A program made the translations under genes and the position numbers. DNA of 64,000 nucleotides, taken from Bacteroidota bacterium (GTDB lineage: Bacteria > Bacteroidota > Bacteroidia > Chitinophagales > Chitinophagaceae). Location: NCBI GenBank assembly GCA_018268035.1, contig JAFDXI010000102.1, forward strand, positions 62,001 through 126,000, in the 5' to 3' direction. Every line of letters starts with the position of its first letter. The first letter of the stretch is position 1. Below are positions 1 to 9,644 of this stretch, piece after piece. The notes below the pieces were generated by a model, which saw only the letters and a list, made by a program, of their open reading frames with translations, was not told the origin of the DNA and ran no database searches.

Positions 1-1
1 C

Positions 2-109
2 TTTACTTCCAAACCTGGAGCAACACAGGCATTGCGTTATGTGGCTGTACCTGGTAGTTACCAGGGTTGCATACCTTACAAAAAAGGCGATAAAGCCTGG
101 GCAACTTAG
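2..109 (+). CDS. C-terminal fragment of an unidentified protein
   Basis: An open frame runs in from the left edge and stops at TAG 107-109, giving 35 residues that end in DKAWAT. I do not recognise the family: the fragment has no catalytic motif and no T9SS tail. A strong hairpin terminator at 149-185 follows on the same strand, which fits this being the true 3' end of a gene. The gene's start and function lie outside the window. Confidence 0.5.
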   Translation, partial: FTSKPGATQALRYVAVPGSYQGCIPYKKGDKAWAT

Positions 110-148
110 TTGTTATAATTATTTGTAACCCGGATAATTAAGAAATAT

Positions 149-185
149 AAAAGGGATGGTTCAGATTACCGAACCACCCCTTTTT
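149..185. terminator. bidirectional intrinsic terminator
   Basis: The GGTTC/GAACC hairpin (158-162 with 171-175) is extended by T-A and G-C pairs and then an A-run/T-run. It has a T-tract at 181-185 for plus-strand transcripts and an A-tract at 149-152 for minus-strand ones. It can therefore end both the left-edge gene and the tRNA-Met transcript. Confidence 0.75.
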
Positions 186-190
186 AATTG

Positions 191-264
191 TAGCGGGATC
201 GGGAATTGAACCCGAGACCTCCGGGTTATGAATCCGACGCTCTAACCACCTGAGCTATCCCGCC
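191..264 (-). tRNA. tRNA-Met (CAT anticodon)
   Basis: The cloverleaf on the minus strand has a 7-bp acceptor stem (GGCGGGA with TCCCGCT, G-U at the first pair), D stem GCTC/GAGC, anticodon loop TTCATAA with CAT read from plus 228-230, and T arm with GGTTCAATTCC. The 3' CCA is not encoded, as is usual in Bacteroidota. A CAT anticodon could also be lysidine-modified tRNA-Ile2. The stem sequences look like the elongator Met tRNA of this phylum, but the sequence alone does not settle it. Confidence 0.9.
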
Positions 265-407
265 ATTTTAAGAGGCGCAAATGTAGGGAATTGCCGGATA
301 TTATTCTACCCGATTAGGTTGTTTTATGCAATTTAGCAAGATATTTGCTCGTTTTTTAAACTGAAAAATTATTGTAAAATATTTCTTAGTTTGGTTTTAT
401 TAAAAAT

Positions 408-2978
408 GTGAATTTCCAATTGCCTGTGAAATTGATAACCCTTATATTGTTATTGTTTAGCATACCTGCATTTGCACAATTAAATGCAGATTTTTCTGCT
501 TCTACAACTCAAACTTGTACGGGGCTTAATGTCCAGTTTAAAGATAATACTACTGGTTCACCCACATCCTGGTTTTGGGACTTTGGTAATGGTCAAACAT
601 CTTTTGCGCAAAATCCATTATTCTCTTATGCTACACCGGGAAAATACACAGTTCGGCTAACAGTAAAAAACAGTACCAGTAGTGATTTCGAAGAAAAGAC
701 TGCATATATAACTGTAAGTATTACACCCCAGGCAGACTTTTTAGTTACAGGTTTAGATTCAGGTTGTGTTTCATTGCCAACTTCATTTCAGGATGCTTCA
801 AAGCTCTTAGGTGCATCCATTAGTTCCTGGTTATGGGACTTTGGCGATGGAAGCACATCTTCGAGCAGGAACCCTACACATAATTATTCTATGCAGGGGG
901 CTTTCAATGTAAGCCTGACATTGACCACCGATCATGGATGCACTTCCACAAAGACTTTGACGAGGGCAGTGATAGCAGGTAATAAACCCAAAGCAAATTT
1001 TAGTGTTTCCCTCTCCAAAGGGTGTGCCTCAATTATTAGAAATTATAGTGATAATACATCTGGTCAGGTCACTGCTTATTTGTGGGATTTTGGTGATGGT
1101 ACTTTTGACTATGGACCTTATCCGCAACACCATTACCTCGATACCGGTTATTTCTCCACAAAGCTTATTGTTTCCAATAATGGTTGCCTCGATACTGTCA
1201 GGAAAGACTCCGTCGTTTATGTAGAGGGCCCGGCTGCAAAATTTAATAAGTCGTACGATTGTTCAGATCCATTTACCTTTACTTACAGGGATATTTCCGT
1301 TGCGGAAACAGGCAGATTATGGGAATATGATGGGATGTCTTCAACAGGTAAAACTTTCACACATACTTTCCCTTCCCCAGGTGTTTATTATATAAAATTA
1401 TCAGTGACTGGTGTAGGCTGTGTGGACTCTATCTATGACACATTGAGGATAAAAACGGGTAATCCGGGATTTATTATCAACCCACAAAAAAATATTTATT
1501 GCCGTAATGATACTTTGCAATTTGTTGCCAATGGTTATGATAATCTATGGGCTAAAACATTTTCCTGGAATTTCAGAGATGGCACTATTAAAGATTTTTC
1601 AAAGCGCTTTGATACAATCAATTATGTTTACAGGAATAATGGCAATTTTAAACCTGAATTGTATATAAAAAACAGGGATAACTGCATTGATACTGTCAGG
1701 TTTGATAGTCTCATTAATATTACAGGCCCATTCGCAGATTTTAATACAACATTGGCCGGTTGTACTGATGATAGTATTTCTTATACTGATATGTCTGTGC
1801 AAAGTGGAAACAGGAAGATAAAAGATTGGTTTTGGAGTTTTGGTGATGGTGGTGTTGATTATGGAACCGGACCTGTAAAATATGCATATATTTTTCCTGG
1901 AACCTATAATGCACATTTAACAATAACAGACGAAGATGGATGCTCTGATTCTATAACACACCAGGTGCAGGTTAATCAAACGCCAACAGTTGATGCTGGC
2001 CTGGATACTTTTACTTGTGCAGGTACAGGAATAACTTTAAATGCATCAGGAGCTGACAGTTATTTATGGCAAAACAATCCTGATCTCAATTGTAACAACT
2101 GTTCTAATCCTGTTGCTACACCATTGCAACCTACCTCATATTATGTAACCGGGACTACCAACGGATGCAGTTCTTCAGATTCAGTGCATATCTATGTGCA
2201 GCAAAAAGAATTTGTAACCATTAATCCTGCAGGATATGAAATTTGCAGTGGTGGCAATTCCGTGATGCTTGAAGCATTTGGTGTGGATAACTATACCTGG
2301 AATCCTTCACCCACTTTGAGCAGCACTATTATTCCTAACCCAATTGCTTTCCCTTCTACCACTACAACATATACAGTAACAGGGTCTGATAATAGGAATT
2401 GTTTTACAGATGTAGCATCAGTGACAGTTACTGTTAATGCAAAGCCTTCGGTCACTATTGCAGATAGTGTTGTGCAGGTAATGACAGGGTTTAATTATAC
2501 CATTCAAGGTTCTGTTGGCAGCGATGTGTTAAACTATGCATGGATACCTCCTGTAGGGTTATCGTGCACAGATTGTTTACAGCCCACTATTACTGTTTCT
2601 GGAAATACAACTTATCAGTTGGTTGGCACCAATCAGTTTGGATGTAATGATACAGCGAGTATAAACATTATTGCTGCCTGTTCTGGTAGTGCTGTTTTTA
2701 TTCCCAACACATTTTCGCCCAACAATGACGGAATGAATGATTTCTTTTATCCAAGGTCTGCAGGAAATATCACCATAAAGTCAATGACTATTTTTAACCG
2801 TTGGGGGCAACTTGTTTTTCAAAACAAAGACTTTGTAGCCAACAATGCTTCATCTGGTTGGGATGGGAAATTTAAGAATAAACTGCAACAGGCAGATGTG
2901 TATGTTTATTTTATAGAATTGCAATGCGCAGGCAAACAAATCTTCCTAAAGAAAGGTAATGTGAGCCTGATTCGTTAA
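408..2978 (+). CDS. PKD-repeat protein with type B T9SS sorting domain
   Basis: This 856-aa protein begins with a signal peptide (MNFQLPVKL... to AFAQ, cleavage near residue 23). At least five PKD-type Ig-like repeats follow, each marked by a WDFGDG-like motif (WDFGNG, WDFGDGS, WDFGDGT, WNFRDG, FGDGGV) over residues 30-540, then Cys-containing Ig-like segments. The last 90 residues are a CHU_C / gliding-motility-associated C-terminal domain (NTFSPNNDGMNDFF, FNRWGQLVF, GWDGK, GVY-type strand), which directs export by the type IX system and surface attachment. It is probably an adhesin or matrix protein. The start is GTG at 408; the ATG two bases earlier hits an immediate TGA. Its 3' end overlaps the convergent aminotransferase gene by 4 nt. 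Confidence 0.9.
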   Translation: MNFQLPVKLITLILLLFSIPAFAQLNADFSASTTQTCTGLNVQFKDNTTGSPTSWFWDFGNGQTSFAQNPLFSYATPGKYTVRLTVKNSTSSDFEEKTAYITVSITPQADFLVTGLDSGCVSLPTSFQDASKLLGASISSWLWDFGDGSTSSSRNPTHNYSMQGAFNVSLTLTTDHGCTSTKTLTRAVIAGNKPKANFSVSLSKGCASIIRNYSDNTSGQVTAYLWDFGDGTFDYGPYPQHHYLDTGYFSTKLIVSNNGCLDTVRKDSVVYVEGPAAKFNKSYDCSDPFTFTYRDISVAETGRLWEYDGMSSTGKTFTHTFPSPGVYYIKLSVTGVGCVDSIYDTLRIKTGNPGFIINPQKNIYCRNDTLQFVANGYDNLWAKTFSWNFRDGTIKDFSKRFDTINYVYRNNGNFKPELYIKNRDNCIDTVRFDSLINITGPFADFNTTLAGCTDDSISYTDMSVQSGNRKIKDWFWSFGDGGVDYGTGPVKYAYIFPGTYNAHLTITDEDGCSDSITHQVQVNQTPTVDAGLDTFTCAGTGITLNASGADSYLWQNNPDLNCNNCSNPVATPLQPTSYYVTGTTNGCSSSDSVHIYVQQKEFVTINPAGYEICSGGNSVMLEAFGVDNYTWNPSPTLSSTIIPNPIAFPSTTTTYTVTGSDNRNCFTDVASVTVTVNAKPSVTIADSVVQVMTGFNYTIQGSVGSDVLNYAWIPPVGLSCTDCLQPTITVSGNTTYQLVGTNQFGCNDTASINIIAACSGSAVFIPNTFSPNNDGMNDFFYPRSAGNITIKSMTIFNRWGQLVFQNKDFVANNASSGWDGKFKNKLQQADVYVYFIELQCAGKQIFLKKGNVSLIR

Positions 2979-4177
2979 ACCTGTCTTCCCGGGTATTGTT
3001 CCAATGCTTTTTCAAGGCAATCCATGGCAGCGTTTATTGAATCAATATTTAATACATAAGCAAGCCGCACTTCTTTTTTTCCTAAGCCGTGTGTACCATA
3101 AAAACCGGTTGCAGGCGCCAGCATGACTGTTTGATTATTGTATTGAAATTCTTCCAGCAGCCACTGGCAAAATTTATCTGCATCATCAATCGGTAATTTA
3201 GCCATAGCATAAAATGCACCACCAGGGTTTGGGCAATATACATCTTTCATTGCATTCAGCCTTTTCACCAGTAAATCCCTTCTTGCTTTATACTGTGCTT
3301 TTGTAATATCAAAATAATCATCTGGTAAATCAACGGCAGCTTCACCAGCAATCTGTCCAAAGGCAGGCGGGCTCAACCTTGCCTGTGCAAACTTCATTGC
3401 AGTATCATATACTTTTTTATTGCGTGTAATGAATGCACCAATCCTTGCGCCACAACAACTATAACGTTTACTGATCGTATCCATCAAAACAACATTATCA
3501 TCACAACCTTCCAGCTGCATGGCACTAAAATGTTTTTCTCCATAACAAAATTCACGGTAAGCTTCATCAGCAAATAAATACAGGTTATGTTTCAACGCTA
3601 TTTCTTTCAACACTTCCATTTCATCTTTACTGTATAGATAACCGGTTGGGTTATTGGGGTTGCACACAATAATAGCTTTGGTTCTATCTGTAATTGATTT
3701 TTCAAAATCTTCTATAGGCGGTAGTGCAAAACCGTTTTCAATATGCGATGTTATCGGAACAACATTAACACCGGCAGCAATAGCAAAACCGTTGTAGTTG
3801 GCATAGTAGGGTTCAGGTATTATTACTTCATCACCCGGATCCATACAAGCCATAAATCCAAACAGTATAGCTTCACTGCCACCTGTTGTAATGATCACCT
3901 GGTTGTGATTAATATGAATATTGTTTCTCTGGTAATATTCAACTATTTTCCTGCGATAACTTTCATTGCCTGCACTATGACTGTATTCAAGTATTTTAAA
4001 ATCTGAATGACGCACTGCATCCAGCACATGTTGTGGCGTTTCAATATCAGGTTGCCCGATATTTAAGTGATAAACTTTGATACCTTTTTTCCTCGCAGCT
4101 TCTGAATAAGGTACAAGTTTGCGAATTGGTGAAGGTGGCATGTGATGGCCACGCTTACTAATTGTTAATGTTGACAT
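2975..4177 (-). CDS. PLP-dependent class I/II aminotransferase
   Basis: This 400-aa fold-type I aminotransferase is of the aspartate-aminotransferase type. Visible motifs are NIGQPDIETP near residue 39, TGGSEAI at 98 for phosphate binding, NPNNPTGY at 173, ADEAYREF at 203 with the pyridine-N aspartate, and SK at 236-237, where Lys237 should form the Schiff base. The usual SKSFAMTGWR stretch reads SKRYSCCGARIG here, keeping Arg245. The family transfers amino groups between amino acids and 2-oxo acids in the cytoplasm; the specific substrate cannot be read from the sequence. The gene is monocistronic, with 229 bp of AT-rich sequence separating it from murI upstream. Confidence 0.88.
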   Translation of the reverse strand: MSTLTISKRGHHMPPSPIRKLVPYSEAARKKGIKVYHLNIGQPDIETPQHVLDAVRHSDFKILEYSHSAGNESYRRKIVEYYQRNNIHINHNQVIITTGGSEAILFGFMACMDPGDEVIIPEPYYANYNGFAIAAGVNVVPITSHIENGFALPPIEDFEKSITDRTKAIIVCNPNNPTGYLYSKDEMEVLKEIALKHNLYLFADEAYREFCYGEKHFSAMQLEGCDDNVVLMDTISKRYSCCGARIGAFITRNKKVYDTAMKFAQARLSPPAFGQIAGEAAVDLPDDYFDITKAQYKARRDLLVKRLNAMKDVYCPNPGGAFYAMAKLPIDDADKFCQWLLEEFQYNNQTVMLAPATGFYGTHGLGKKEVRLAYVLNIDSINAAMDCLEKALEQYPGRQV

Positions 4178-4406
4178 ACAGCAAACCTAATAAAAAACCT
4201 GACAGAAAAAATGAAAGCCATAAATGCAGGATAATTTTTTGTAGTGAAACAGGTGCATTTACGGTAAACACAAAAATTTTTTAGAAATGATTAAAAAAAT
4301 ACTTTCTGTTAGTTGGGGATTTTTCCATTCGACAGGCGCTTACATTCAATATAACAAAAAAGAATATTACTGTTTTTGACAGCATCAATATTTGAAAAGA
4401 AAAATT

Positions 4407-5225
4407 TTACAACTCTATATGTTGCGCCATTACTTTTTTCCCATAAAAAAGCCCTGCATGGTTTGCAAAATCTTCAGCATCATCTGTTGTGAAAAAATGA
4501 AGGGATTTATTTTTTGAAATCTGATTTTCAATTTCAGGGTGGCGCTGTAAATAATCAACCAGGCTTTTGGCTACAATTTCTCCTTGCGCTACTACATGAA
4601 TTTTCTTTGTTAATAATGATTCAATTTTTTGTTTTATTAATGGGTAATGTGTGCAGGCCAGCAGAATGGTATCTATTTGGTCACTTCTTTGCAACAGCTC
4701 ATTTAAATATTTCATGATAAAAAAATCAGCAGCTTCATTTTCGTATTCATTGTTTTCAATAAATGGAACCAACATGGGGCAGGCCTGCTGAAAAACTTTT
4801 ACGTGAGGAAAGAATTTACCAATTTCAATTTCGTAAGATTTTGAATTCACTGTACCACTTGTTGCCATTATACCCACATGGTCTGTACCTGAATAATTGC
4901 CTATAATTTCCGTGGTTGGCCTGATAACACCCAACACTCTTTTTTGTGGAAAATTTCTGGCGAGGTCATTTTGTTGTATTGTGCGCAGAGCTTTTGCAGA
5001 TGCAGTGTTACACGCAAGGATTACCAATGGACAATTTTGTTTGAAAAACCATTGCACACATTGCCATGTATAATGATAAACTGTATCAAAAGAACGATTG
5101 CCATAAGGCGCCCTTGCATTGTCACCAAGATAGATATAATCATATTGAGGTAATAATTTTTTTATCTCTTTTAATACGGTTAAACCACCATAACCTGAAT
5201 CGAAAATACCTATTGGCTTTTGCAT
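4407..5225 (-). CDS. murI: glutamate racemase
   Basis: This 272-aa enzyme makes D-glutamate for peptidoglycan. The N-terminal IFDSGYGGLTVL (Asp9, Ser10), GDNARAPYGNRS near 34 and the two catalytic cysteines are intact: Cys72 in ACNTAS and Cys191 in LACTHYPL, followed by His193. Length and motif order are normal for the family. The DinB gene lies 37 bp upstream on the same strand, so co-transcription is possible. The region just before the ATG has a near-match (TCACTTTG) to the Bacteroidota -7 element, so an own promoter is also possible. Confidence 0.96.
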   Translation of the reverse strand: MQKPIGIFDSGYGGLTVLKEIKKLLPQYDYIYLGDNARAPYGNRSFDTVYHYTWQCVQWFFKQNCPLVILACNTASAKALRTIQQNDLARNFPQKRVLGVIRPTTEIIGNYSGTDHVGIMATSGTVNSKSYEIEIGKFFPHVKVFQQACPMLVPFIENNEYENEAADFFIMKYLNELLQRSDQIDTILLACTHYPLIKQKIESLLTKKIHVVAQGEIVAKSLVDYLQRHPEIENQISKNKSLHFFTTDDAEDFANHAGLFYGKKVMAQHIEL

Positions 5226-5262
5226 GATTTAATTTTTTAATCACATGCTCTCAAAGTGATAT

Positions 5263-5784
5263 TTAATGAATGTTATCCTCATTTGAAATTGGGTTGATAA
5301 TTTTTGCGGTTACCAATAACTGTCCTGTGTGGCGCATCGTATGTTCTGCTGCATGAAATAATATTCCCATAAGGGTAGTGGCAATTTTTTTTCTGCCAAC
5401 ATATCTCACTTCAGTCAAACTTTTTTCATCAGTATTCTTTAATTGTTGAATTGACTTTTCTGTTTGATGATGCAGGTGTTGTAATAATTTTCCTACAGTG
5501 ATGTTATCATCAGGTGTGCCTTCTTTTTTTAAATATTCAAATTGGTCAGAACTCAGTGTTGCACCAAGGGCATAAGAAAATAACCTGTCCTGCACACCGG
5601 CAATATGTTGCAGGTGAAATGCAACAGATGCCACACCTGAAGGCCTTTCCCACAAAGCTGTATCAGGGAAATTATTCAATGCATCATTTATTTCTGCTTC
5701 TGATTGTAATATTGCATGTGCTACAGGTTGCAACAAAGTTGGTATCCCCGGCTGAGGCCCGCTTAACCAAAATTCAGTTTGCAT
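5263..5784 (-). CDS. DinB-family protein
   Basis: This 173-aa four-helix-bundle protein of the DinB/YfiT superfamily has the typical metal-ligand histidines: FHLQHIAGVQDRL near residue 67 and FHAAEHTMRHTGQL near 148. DinB-like proteins are metal-dependent; those characterised act in thiol (mycothiol/bacillithiol) transfer or metal-dependent hydrolysis, and most are of unknown role. The second half of the window carries another DinB protein (48804-49301) with low similarity. A TATTTTTG -7-like element lies at plus 5806-5813, about 22 bp upstream of the ATG. Confidence 0.85.
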   Translation of the reverse strand: MQTEFWLSGPQPGIPTLLQPVAHAILQSEAEINDALNNFPDTALWERPSGVASVAFHLQHIAGVQDRLFSYALGATLSSDQFEYLKKEGTPDDNITVGKLLQHLHHQTEKSIQQLKNTDEKSLTEVRYVGRKKIATTLMGILFHAAEHTMRHTGQLLVTAKIINPISNEDNIH

Positions 5785-5932
5785 ATTAATGGAGTATTTT
5801 CAGTTCAAAAATAATTGTATTCTGTTGTAAACGATGACAAAAATTTTATTCCTGCATATTCAACTTCATAATTCCTTTTTAAAATTTCTCTATAATTTAA
5901 ACACAAACACATCAAACAATATCTTCGTTTCA

Positions 5933-7477
5933 ATGAAGATTTTTCTGAGTTTATTAATTGTGTTATTGCTGCAACCTTTTATTGCAGGGGCGCAACCGAA
6001 ATATGAGTTTAGAGGAGTATGGATTGCCAGTGTTGCCAACATTGACTGGCCCAGTAGCGAAGGTCTGAGTACCAGTCAGCAAAAGCAGGAATTTATCAAT
6101 ATGCTTGACAGGTTGCAGAGAATTGGAATCAATGCAGTGATTGTACAGATAAGGCCCGCGGCCGATGCTTTATATGCTTCCAGTTTTGAACCCTGGAGTG
6201 AATACCTGACAGGAAAACAGGGCCAGGCGCCTTCACCATATTATGATCCACTTCAATTCATGATTAATGAAACACATAAGCGTGGTATGGAGTTTCATGC
6301 CTGGATAAATCCTTACAGGGCAGTGCAAAACCCAAATGCATCAATCGCACCCAATCATATTACAAGGCAACATCCGGAATGGTTTTTAAAATATGGAGAT
6401 AAAAAATATTTCAATCCTGGTCTGCCGCAGGTGATGAATTATTTAACTGATGTTGTGAAAGACATTATTACGCGGTATGATATTGATGCCATTCACATGG
6501 ATGATTATTTTTATCCTTATAGAATTCCCGGCAAAGAATTCCCGGATTATCAGTCTTATATTTTATATGGTGATGGATTAAGTCGTGCAGCATGGCGCAG
6601 AGCTAATTGTGATAGTATTGTAAAAAGGATACATGACCTGATTCTTGATTATAAACCTTTAATAAAATTTGGTATCAGCCCATTTGGTGTATGGAGGAAT
6701 AGCAATATTGATTCGCTTGGAAGCAACACACAAGCAGGTCAAACATGTTACGATGATTTATATGCTGATGTATTGTTGTGGTTGAAAGAAGGATGGATTG
6801 ATTATGTGGTACCTCAGCTTTATTGGGAGATTGGCCATAAGCTTTGCGATTTTGAAACATTGGTAGATTGGTGGGGCGATAATAGTTATGGCAAACAGTT
6901 ATACATCGGACAGGGTATTTACAGGGCTATTGAAAAACCTACTCCGGCATGGCGCAACCCCAATGAAATACCTGATGAAATCAGGTATCTGCGTAATAAT
7001 AAAAATGTGCAGGGCAGTGCATTCTTTAGTAGTAATTTTTTATTGTACAATCCAAATGGATGGGCCGATAGTTTGCGGTTGAATTTTTATAATACACCCG
7101 CATTAATACCACCGATGAAATGGATTGATACGATTGCGCCAATTCATCCGCACATTGCAGGTATCAAAGCTGATAATGCTTCACAAAGTTTGCGCATCAC
7201 TGGTGATGGCATCAATAACAATGAAACAGAAACTATCAGAAATTTTGTTTTATATTTTTCAAATTCTCTCAATAATATAACAGACCATCCTTCGGCAATT
7301 CTTCCTTCAGGCGTTGACCTGAAATTTGATTTTAATATTCAAACATCACTTATTCCCGCAGATTGGAATATTTGTTATGTAGTGGTTACAAGTGTTGATA
7401 AAGAAAATAATGAGAGTGCTCCTTCCAATATTTTTACTTTGGAAAGAACAAGTAATGGATGGGTAGTAAAAAAATAA
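5933..7477 (+). CDS. GHL10-type glycoside hydrolase, exported
   Basis: This is a 514-aa protein of the GHL10 (DUF187, YngK-like) family, a TIM-barrel glycoside hydrolase-like group acting outside the cytoplasm. The ATG at 5933 was chosen because it starts a clean signal peptide (MKIFLSLLIVLLLQPF... GAQ); the upstream in-frame ATG at 5834 would bury it behind 33 extra residues. Family hallmarks are YEFRGVWIASVANIDWPS, VIVQIRPAADALY, HAWINPYRA, DAIHMDDYFYPY and YVVPQLYWEIG. The C-terminal ~100 residues form a fibronectin-like segment. It is followed at 50 bp and then by overlap by the Dabb and esterase genes on the same strand, suggesting a small carbohydrate-processing operon. Confidence 0.9.
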   Translation: MKIFLSLLIVLLLQPFIAGAQPKYEFRGVWIASVANIDWPSSEGLSTSQQKQEFINMLDRLQRIGINAVIVQIRPAADALYASSFEPWSEYLTGKQGQAPSPYYDPLQFMINETHKRGMEFHAWINPYRAVQNPNASIAPNHITRQHPEWFLKYGDKKYFNPGLPQVMNYLTDVVKDIITRYDIDAIHMDDYFYPYRIPGKEFPDYQSYILYGDGLSRAAWRRANCDSIVKRIHDLILDYKPLIKFGISPFGVWRNSNIDSLGSNTQAGQTCYDDLYADVLLWLKEGWIDYVVPQLYWEIGHKLCDFETLVDWWGDNSYGKQLYIGQGIYRAIEKPTPAWRNPNEIPDEIRYLRNNKNVQGSAFFSSNFLLYNPNGWADSLRLNFYNTPALIPPMKWIDTIAPIHPHIAGIKADNASQSLRITGDGINNNETETIRNFVLYFSNSLNNITDHPSAILPSGVDLKFDFNIQTSLIPADWNICYVVVTSVDKENNESAPSNIFTLERTSNGWVVKK

Positions 7478-7527
7478 AATCATAGCTCATTTGTTGATAG
7501 CATATAAATTGCAGAGAAAAAATTTTT

Positions 7528-7845
7528 ATGCTGTTGCAGAATGTTTTTATCCATCATGTATTTTTCTGGTTGAAAGAAAACAATGAACAAAACCGTAATC
7601 AATTAATTGAAGGATTACAGAAACTGTCATCAGTTACCACCATCAGGCAATATCAGATAGGGATACCAGCAAATACTAACCGTGAAGTTATTGAAAACGG
7701 ATATAGTGTTTCGTGGACATTAATTTTTGATACACCACAGCAACAGGAAAGTTACCAGGAAGACCCTGTGCATCTTGATTTTGTAAAAGCCTGTTCACCA
7801 CTCTGGAATAAAGTAATTGTTTTTGATACAGTAAATGCTTTGTAA
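7528..7845 (+). CDS. Dabb-domain (stress-responsive A/B barrel) protein
   Basis: This is a 105-aa single-domain Dabb ferredoxin-like barrel: N-terminal HHVFFWLK, a central helix and strand, and the C-terminal VHLDFVKACSPLW typical of the family. Members are small dimeric cytoplasmic proteins of mostly unknown function; a few act as cyclases. It lies 50 bp after the GHL10 gene. Its TAA stop shares an A with the ATG of the next gene (TAATG at 7843-7847), so translational coupling to the esterase is likely. Confidence 0.85.
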   Translation: MLLQNVFIHHVFFWLKENNEQNRNQLIEGLQKLSSVTTIRQYQIGIPANTNREVIENGYSVSWTLIFDTPQQQESYQEDPVHLDFVKACSPLWNKVIVFDTVNAL

Positions 7846-8768
7846 TGCAAATAAAAAAAATCATACTCACAATCTTAATTATTTTATGTATGAACATGCT
7901 TCATGCACAAGCTACTATTCAATTATATGATGGCACTGTGCCCAACAGCAAACCTTATTCAACAAAAGAATGGTGGGAGCCGCAAAGCAATGGTGATACA
8001 ATTGTTCATTTTACTTCTGTGCCCACACTCACTATTTTCCTGCCTGATAAAAAAATAGCAACAGGTACTGCTGTGGTTATTTGTCCTGGTGGCGGGTATT
8101 GGGTTACATCAATTGTAAAAGAAGGGTTTGCCATTGCAAGAACATTGAATAAAATGGGTATTGCAGCTTTTGTATTGAAATACCGGATGCCAAATGATTC
8201 ATCTATGCAAGATAAAACCATAGGCCCCTTGCAGGATGCACAAAGAGCTGTTCAACTGGTACGCATGCATGCAGCAAAATGGAATGTGGACGCATCAAAA
8301 ATTGGTATCATGGGTTTTTCTGCCGGTGGCCATCTTGCTTCAACAGAAGCTACCCATTACACACATAGTTATATTGATAACCCTGAAGGTATCAGCCTTC
8401 GTCCAGATTTTTCTATGTTTATTTATCCTGTTATCAGCTTCCAGGATAGCATTGGTCATATAGGTTCAAGGGATCAGCTCATTGGCAAAAACCCGTCACC
8501 CAATTTGAGAGATTATTTTTCAAATGAATTGCAGGTCACAGCACAATCACCTCCTGCATTTTTAGTACACGCTACTGATGATGATGTTGTGCCTGTGATG
8601 AACAGCATAGTGATGTATGAAAGCTTGTTGAGAAATAAAGTTCCAGTTGAAATGCATATCTATAATGAAGGTGGTCATGGATTTGGAATGTATAATCCCA
8701 CTACAAAAGACAAGTGGATGGAGCGTTGTAAAAACTGGCTGCAGAGTATCAATATGCTTCCAAAATAA
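7845..8768 (+). CDS. secreted alpha/beta hydrolase, acetyl-esterase type
   Basis: This is a 307-aa protein with an N-terminal signal peptide (to about residue 22, LHAQ) and an alpha/beta-hydrolase fold of the BD-FAE / acetylxylan-esterase-like group. It has the oxyanion-hole motif CPGGGY at 80, nucleophile Ser159 in GFSAGG, an acid within Asp245-247 (HATDDDVVP) and His278 in GGHGFG. The family hydrolyses ester groups, often acetyls on sugars or polysaccharides. Its position after a glycoside-hydrolase-like gene supports a role in carbohydrate deacetylation in the periplasm, but the substrate is inferred only. Confidence 0.88.
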   Translation: MQIKKIILTILIILCMNMLHAQATIQLYDGTVPNSKPYSTKEWWEPQSNGDTIVHFTSVPTLTIFLPDKKIATGTAVVICPGGGYWVTSIVKEGFAIARTLNKMGIAAFVLKYRMPNDSSMQDKTIGPLQDAQRAVQLVRMHAAKWNVDASKIGIMGFSAGGHLASTEATHYTHSYIDNPEGISLRPDFSMFIYPVISFQDSIGHIGSRDQLIGKNPSPNLRDYFSNELQVTAQSPPAFLVHATDDDVVPVMNSIVMYESLLRNKVPVEMHIYNEGGHGFGMYNPTTKDKWMERCKNWLQSINMLPK

Positions 8769-8855
8769 AAAATCTTTTTTTTTAAACAGAGGAATAGCTG
8801 GTTGTATATAAAAGAGCGGATTAACTTTTTTTACAGGATTATGACAATCGTACTG

Positions 8856-8863
8856 TAATTTTG
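8856..8863 (+). promoter_or_regulatory. candidate -7 element of sdhCAB promoter
   Basis: TAATTTTG matches the Bacteroidota -7 consensus TAnnTTTG and sits 34 bp before the sdhC ATG. A clear TTG is not present at -33; a T-run lies there instead, so this is a half-supported promoter. Confidence 0.35.
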
Positions 8864-8897
8864 CCAAGGTTTTTTTCATGTAAAATATTATACAATT

Positions 8898-9584
8898 ATG
8901 ACTTGGGCGCAAGTATTCACTTCATCCGTTGGAAAAAAAATAACAATGGCTTTAACGGGAGTTTTCCTTATCCTGTTTTTAATTGTACATGTTGGTGTTA
9001 ATGCCTGTATCTGGTTTAATGATGGTGGCGAAGTATTTAACAGGGCTGCCAATTTTTTGGGAGAAAATGTGGTGCCGCGAATCCTTGAGATTGGTTTATT
9101 TCTTTTCTTCATTTTACATATTGTGCAGGGGTTGATGCTTGAAGTACAAAACCGAAGTAAAAGAAGCATTGGTTATGCAGTGAGTTATGGCAATCGTGGG
9201 AGCCGTTGGTATAGCAGAAGTATGGGCTTGCTGGGTACTTTAATTTTATTATTCCTCATCATTCATCTTGCAGATTTTTGGGTGCCATCCAGGTTCACAC
9301 ACATGTCTGAGGTTCAACTCTCAGATGGCAAAAATGTTCATAACCTGTATTCACTCATGCAGGCAAGATTTCAAAATCCATTCATAGTAATCATATATGT
9401 TTTAGGATGTATTTCCCTTGCTTATCACCTGGCACATGGTTTTACAAGTTCATTCAGGACACTGGGTGTTCATAATAAAAGATACATAGCAATGTTGCGT
9501 AGCCTTGGTTATGCATTCGCTATTATTGTACCATTAGTTTTTGCAATGATGCCGGTGAGTTTTTATATGGGCTGGGTAAAATAA
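8898..9584 (+). CDS. sdhC: succinate dehydrogenase cytochrome b subunit
   Basis: This 228-aa integral membrane protein has five hydrophobic helices, as expected for the single large cytochrome b subunit of type B succinate:quinone oxidoreductases (Bacteroidota and epsilon-type). Haem-ligand histidine candidates occur in LIVHVGVNA, FILHIVQG, LIIHLADF and YHLAHGF. It anchors SdhA and SdhB to the inner membrane and passes electrons to menaquinone. It is the first gene of sdhCAB, 60 bp before sdhA. Confidence 0.94.
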   Translation: MTWAQVFTSSVGKKITMALTGVFLILFLIVHVGVNACIWFNDGGEVFNRAANFLGENVVPRILEIGLFLFFILHIVQGLMLEVQNRSKRSIGYAVSYGNRGSRWYSRSMGLLGTLILLFLIIHLADFWVPSRFTHMSEVQLSDGKNVHNLYSLMQARFQNPFIVIIYVLGCISLAYHLAHGFTSSFRTLGVHNKRYIAMLRSLGYAFAIIVPLVFAMMPVSFYMGWVK

Positions 9585-9644
9585 GTTTGATAAATGAAAA
9601 CCGGCATATTCAATTCAAATCACAAATTTTCAAATTAGCGTAGC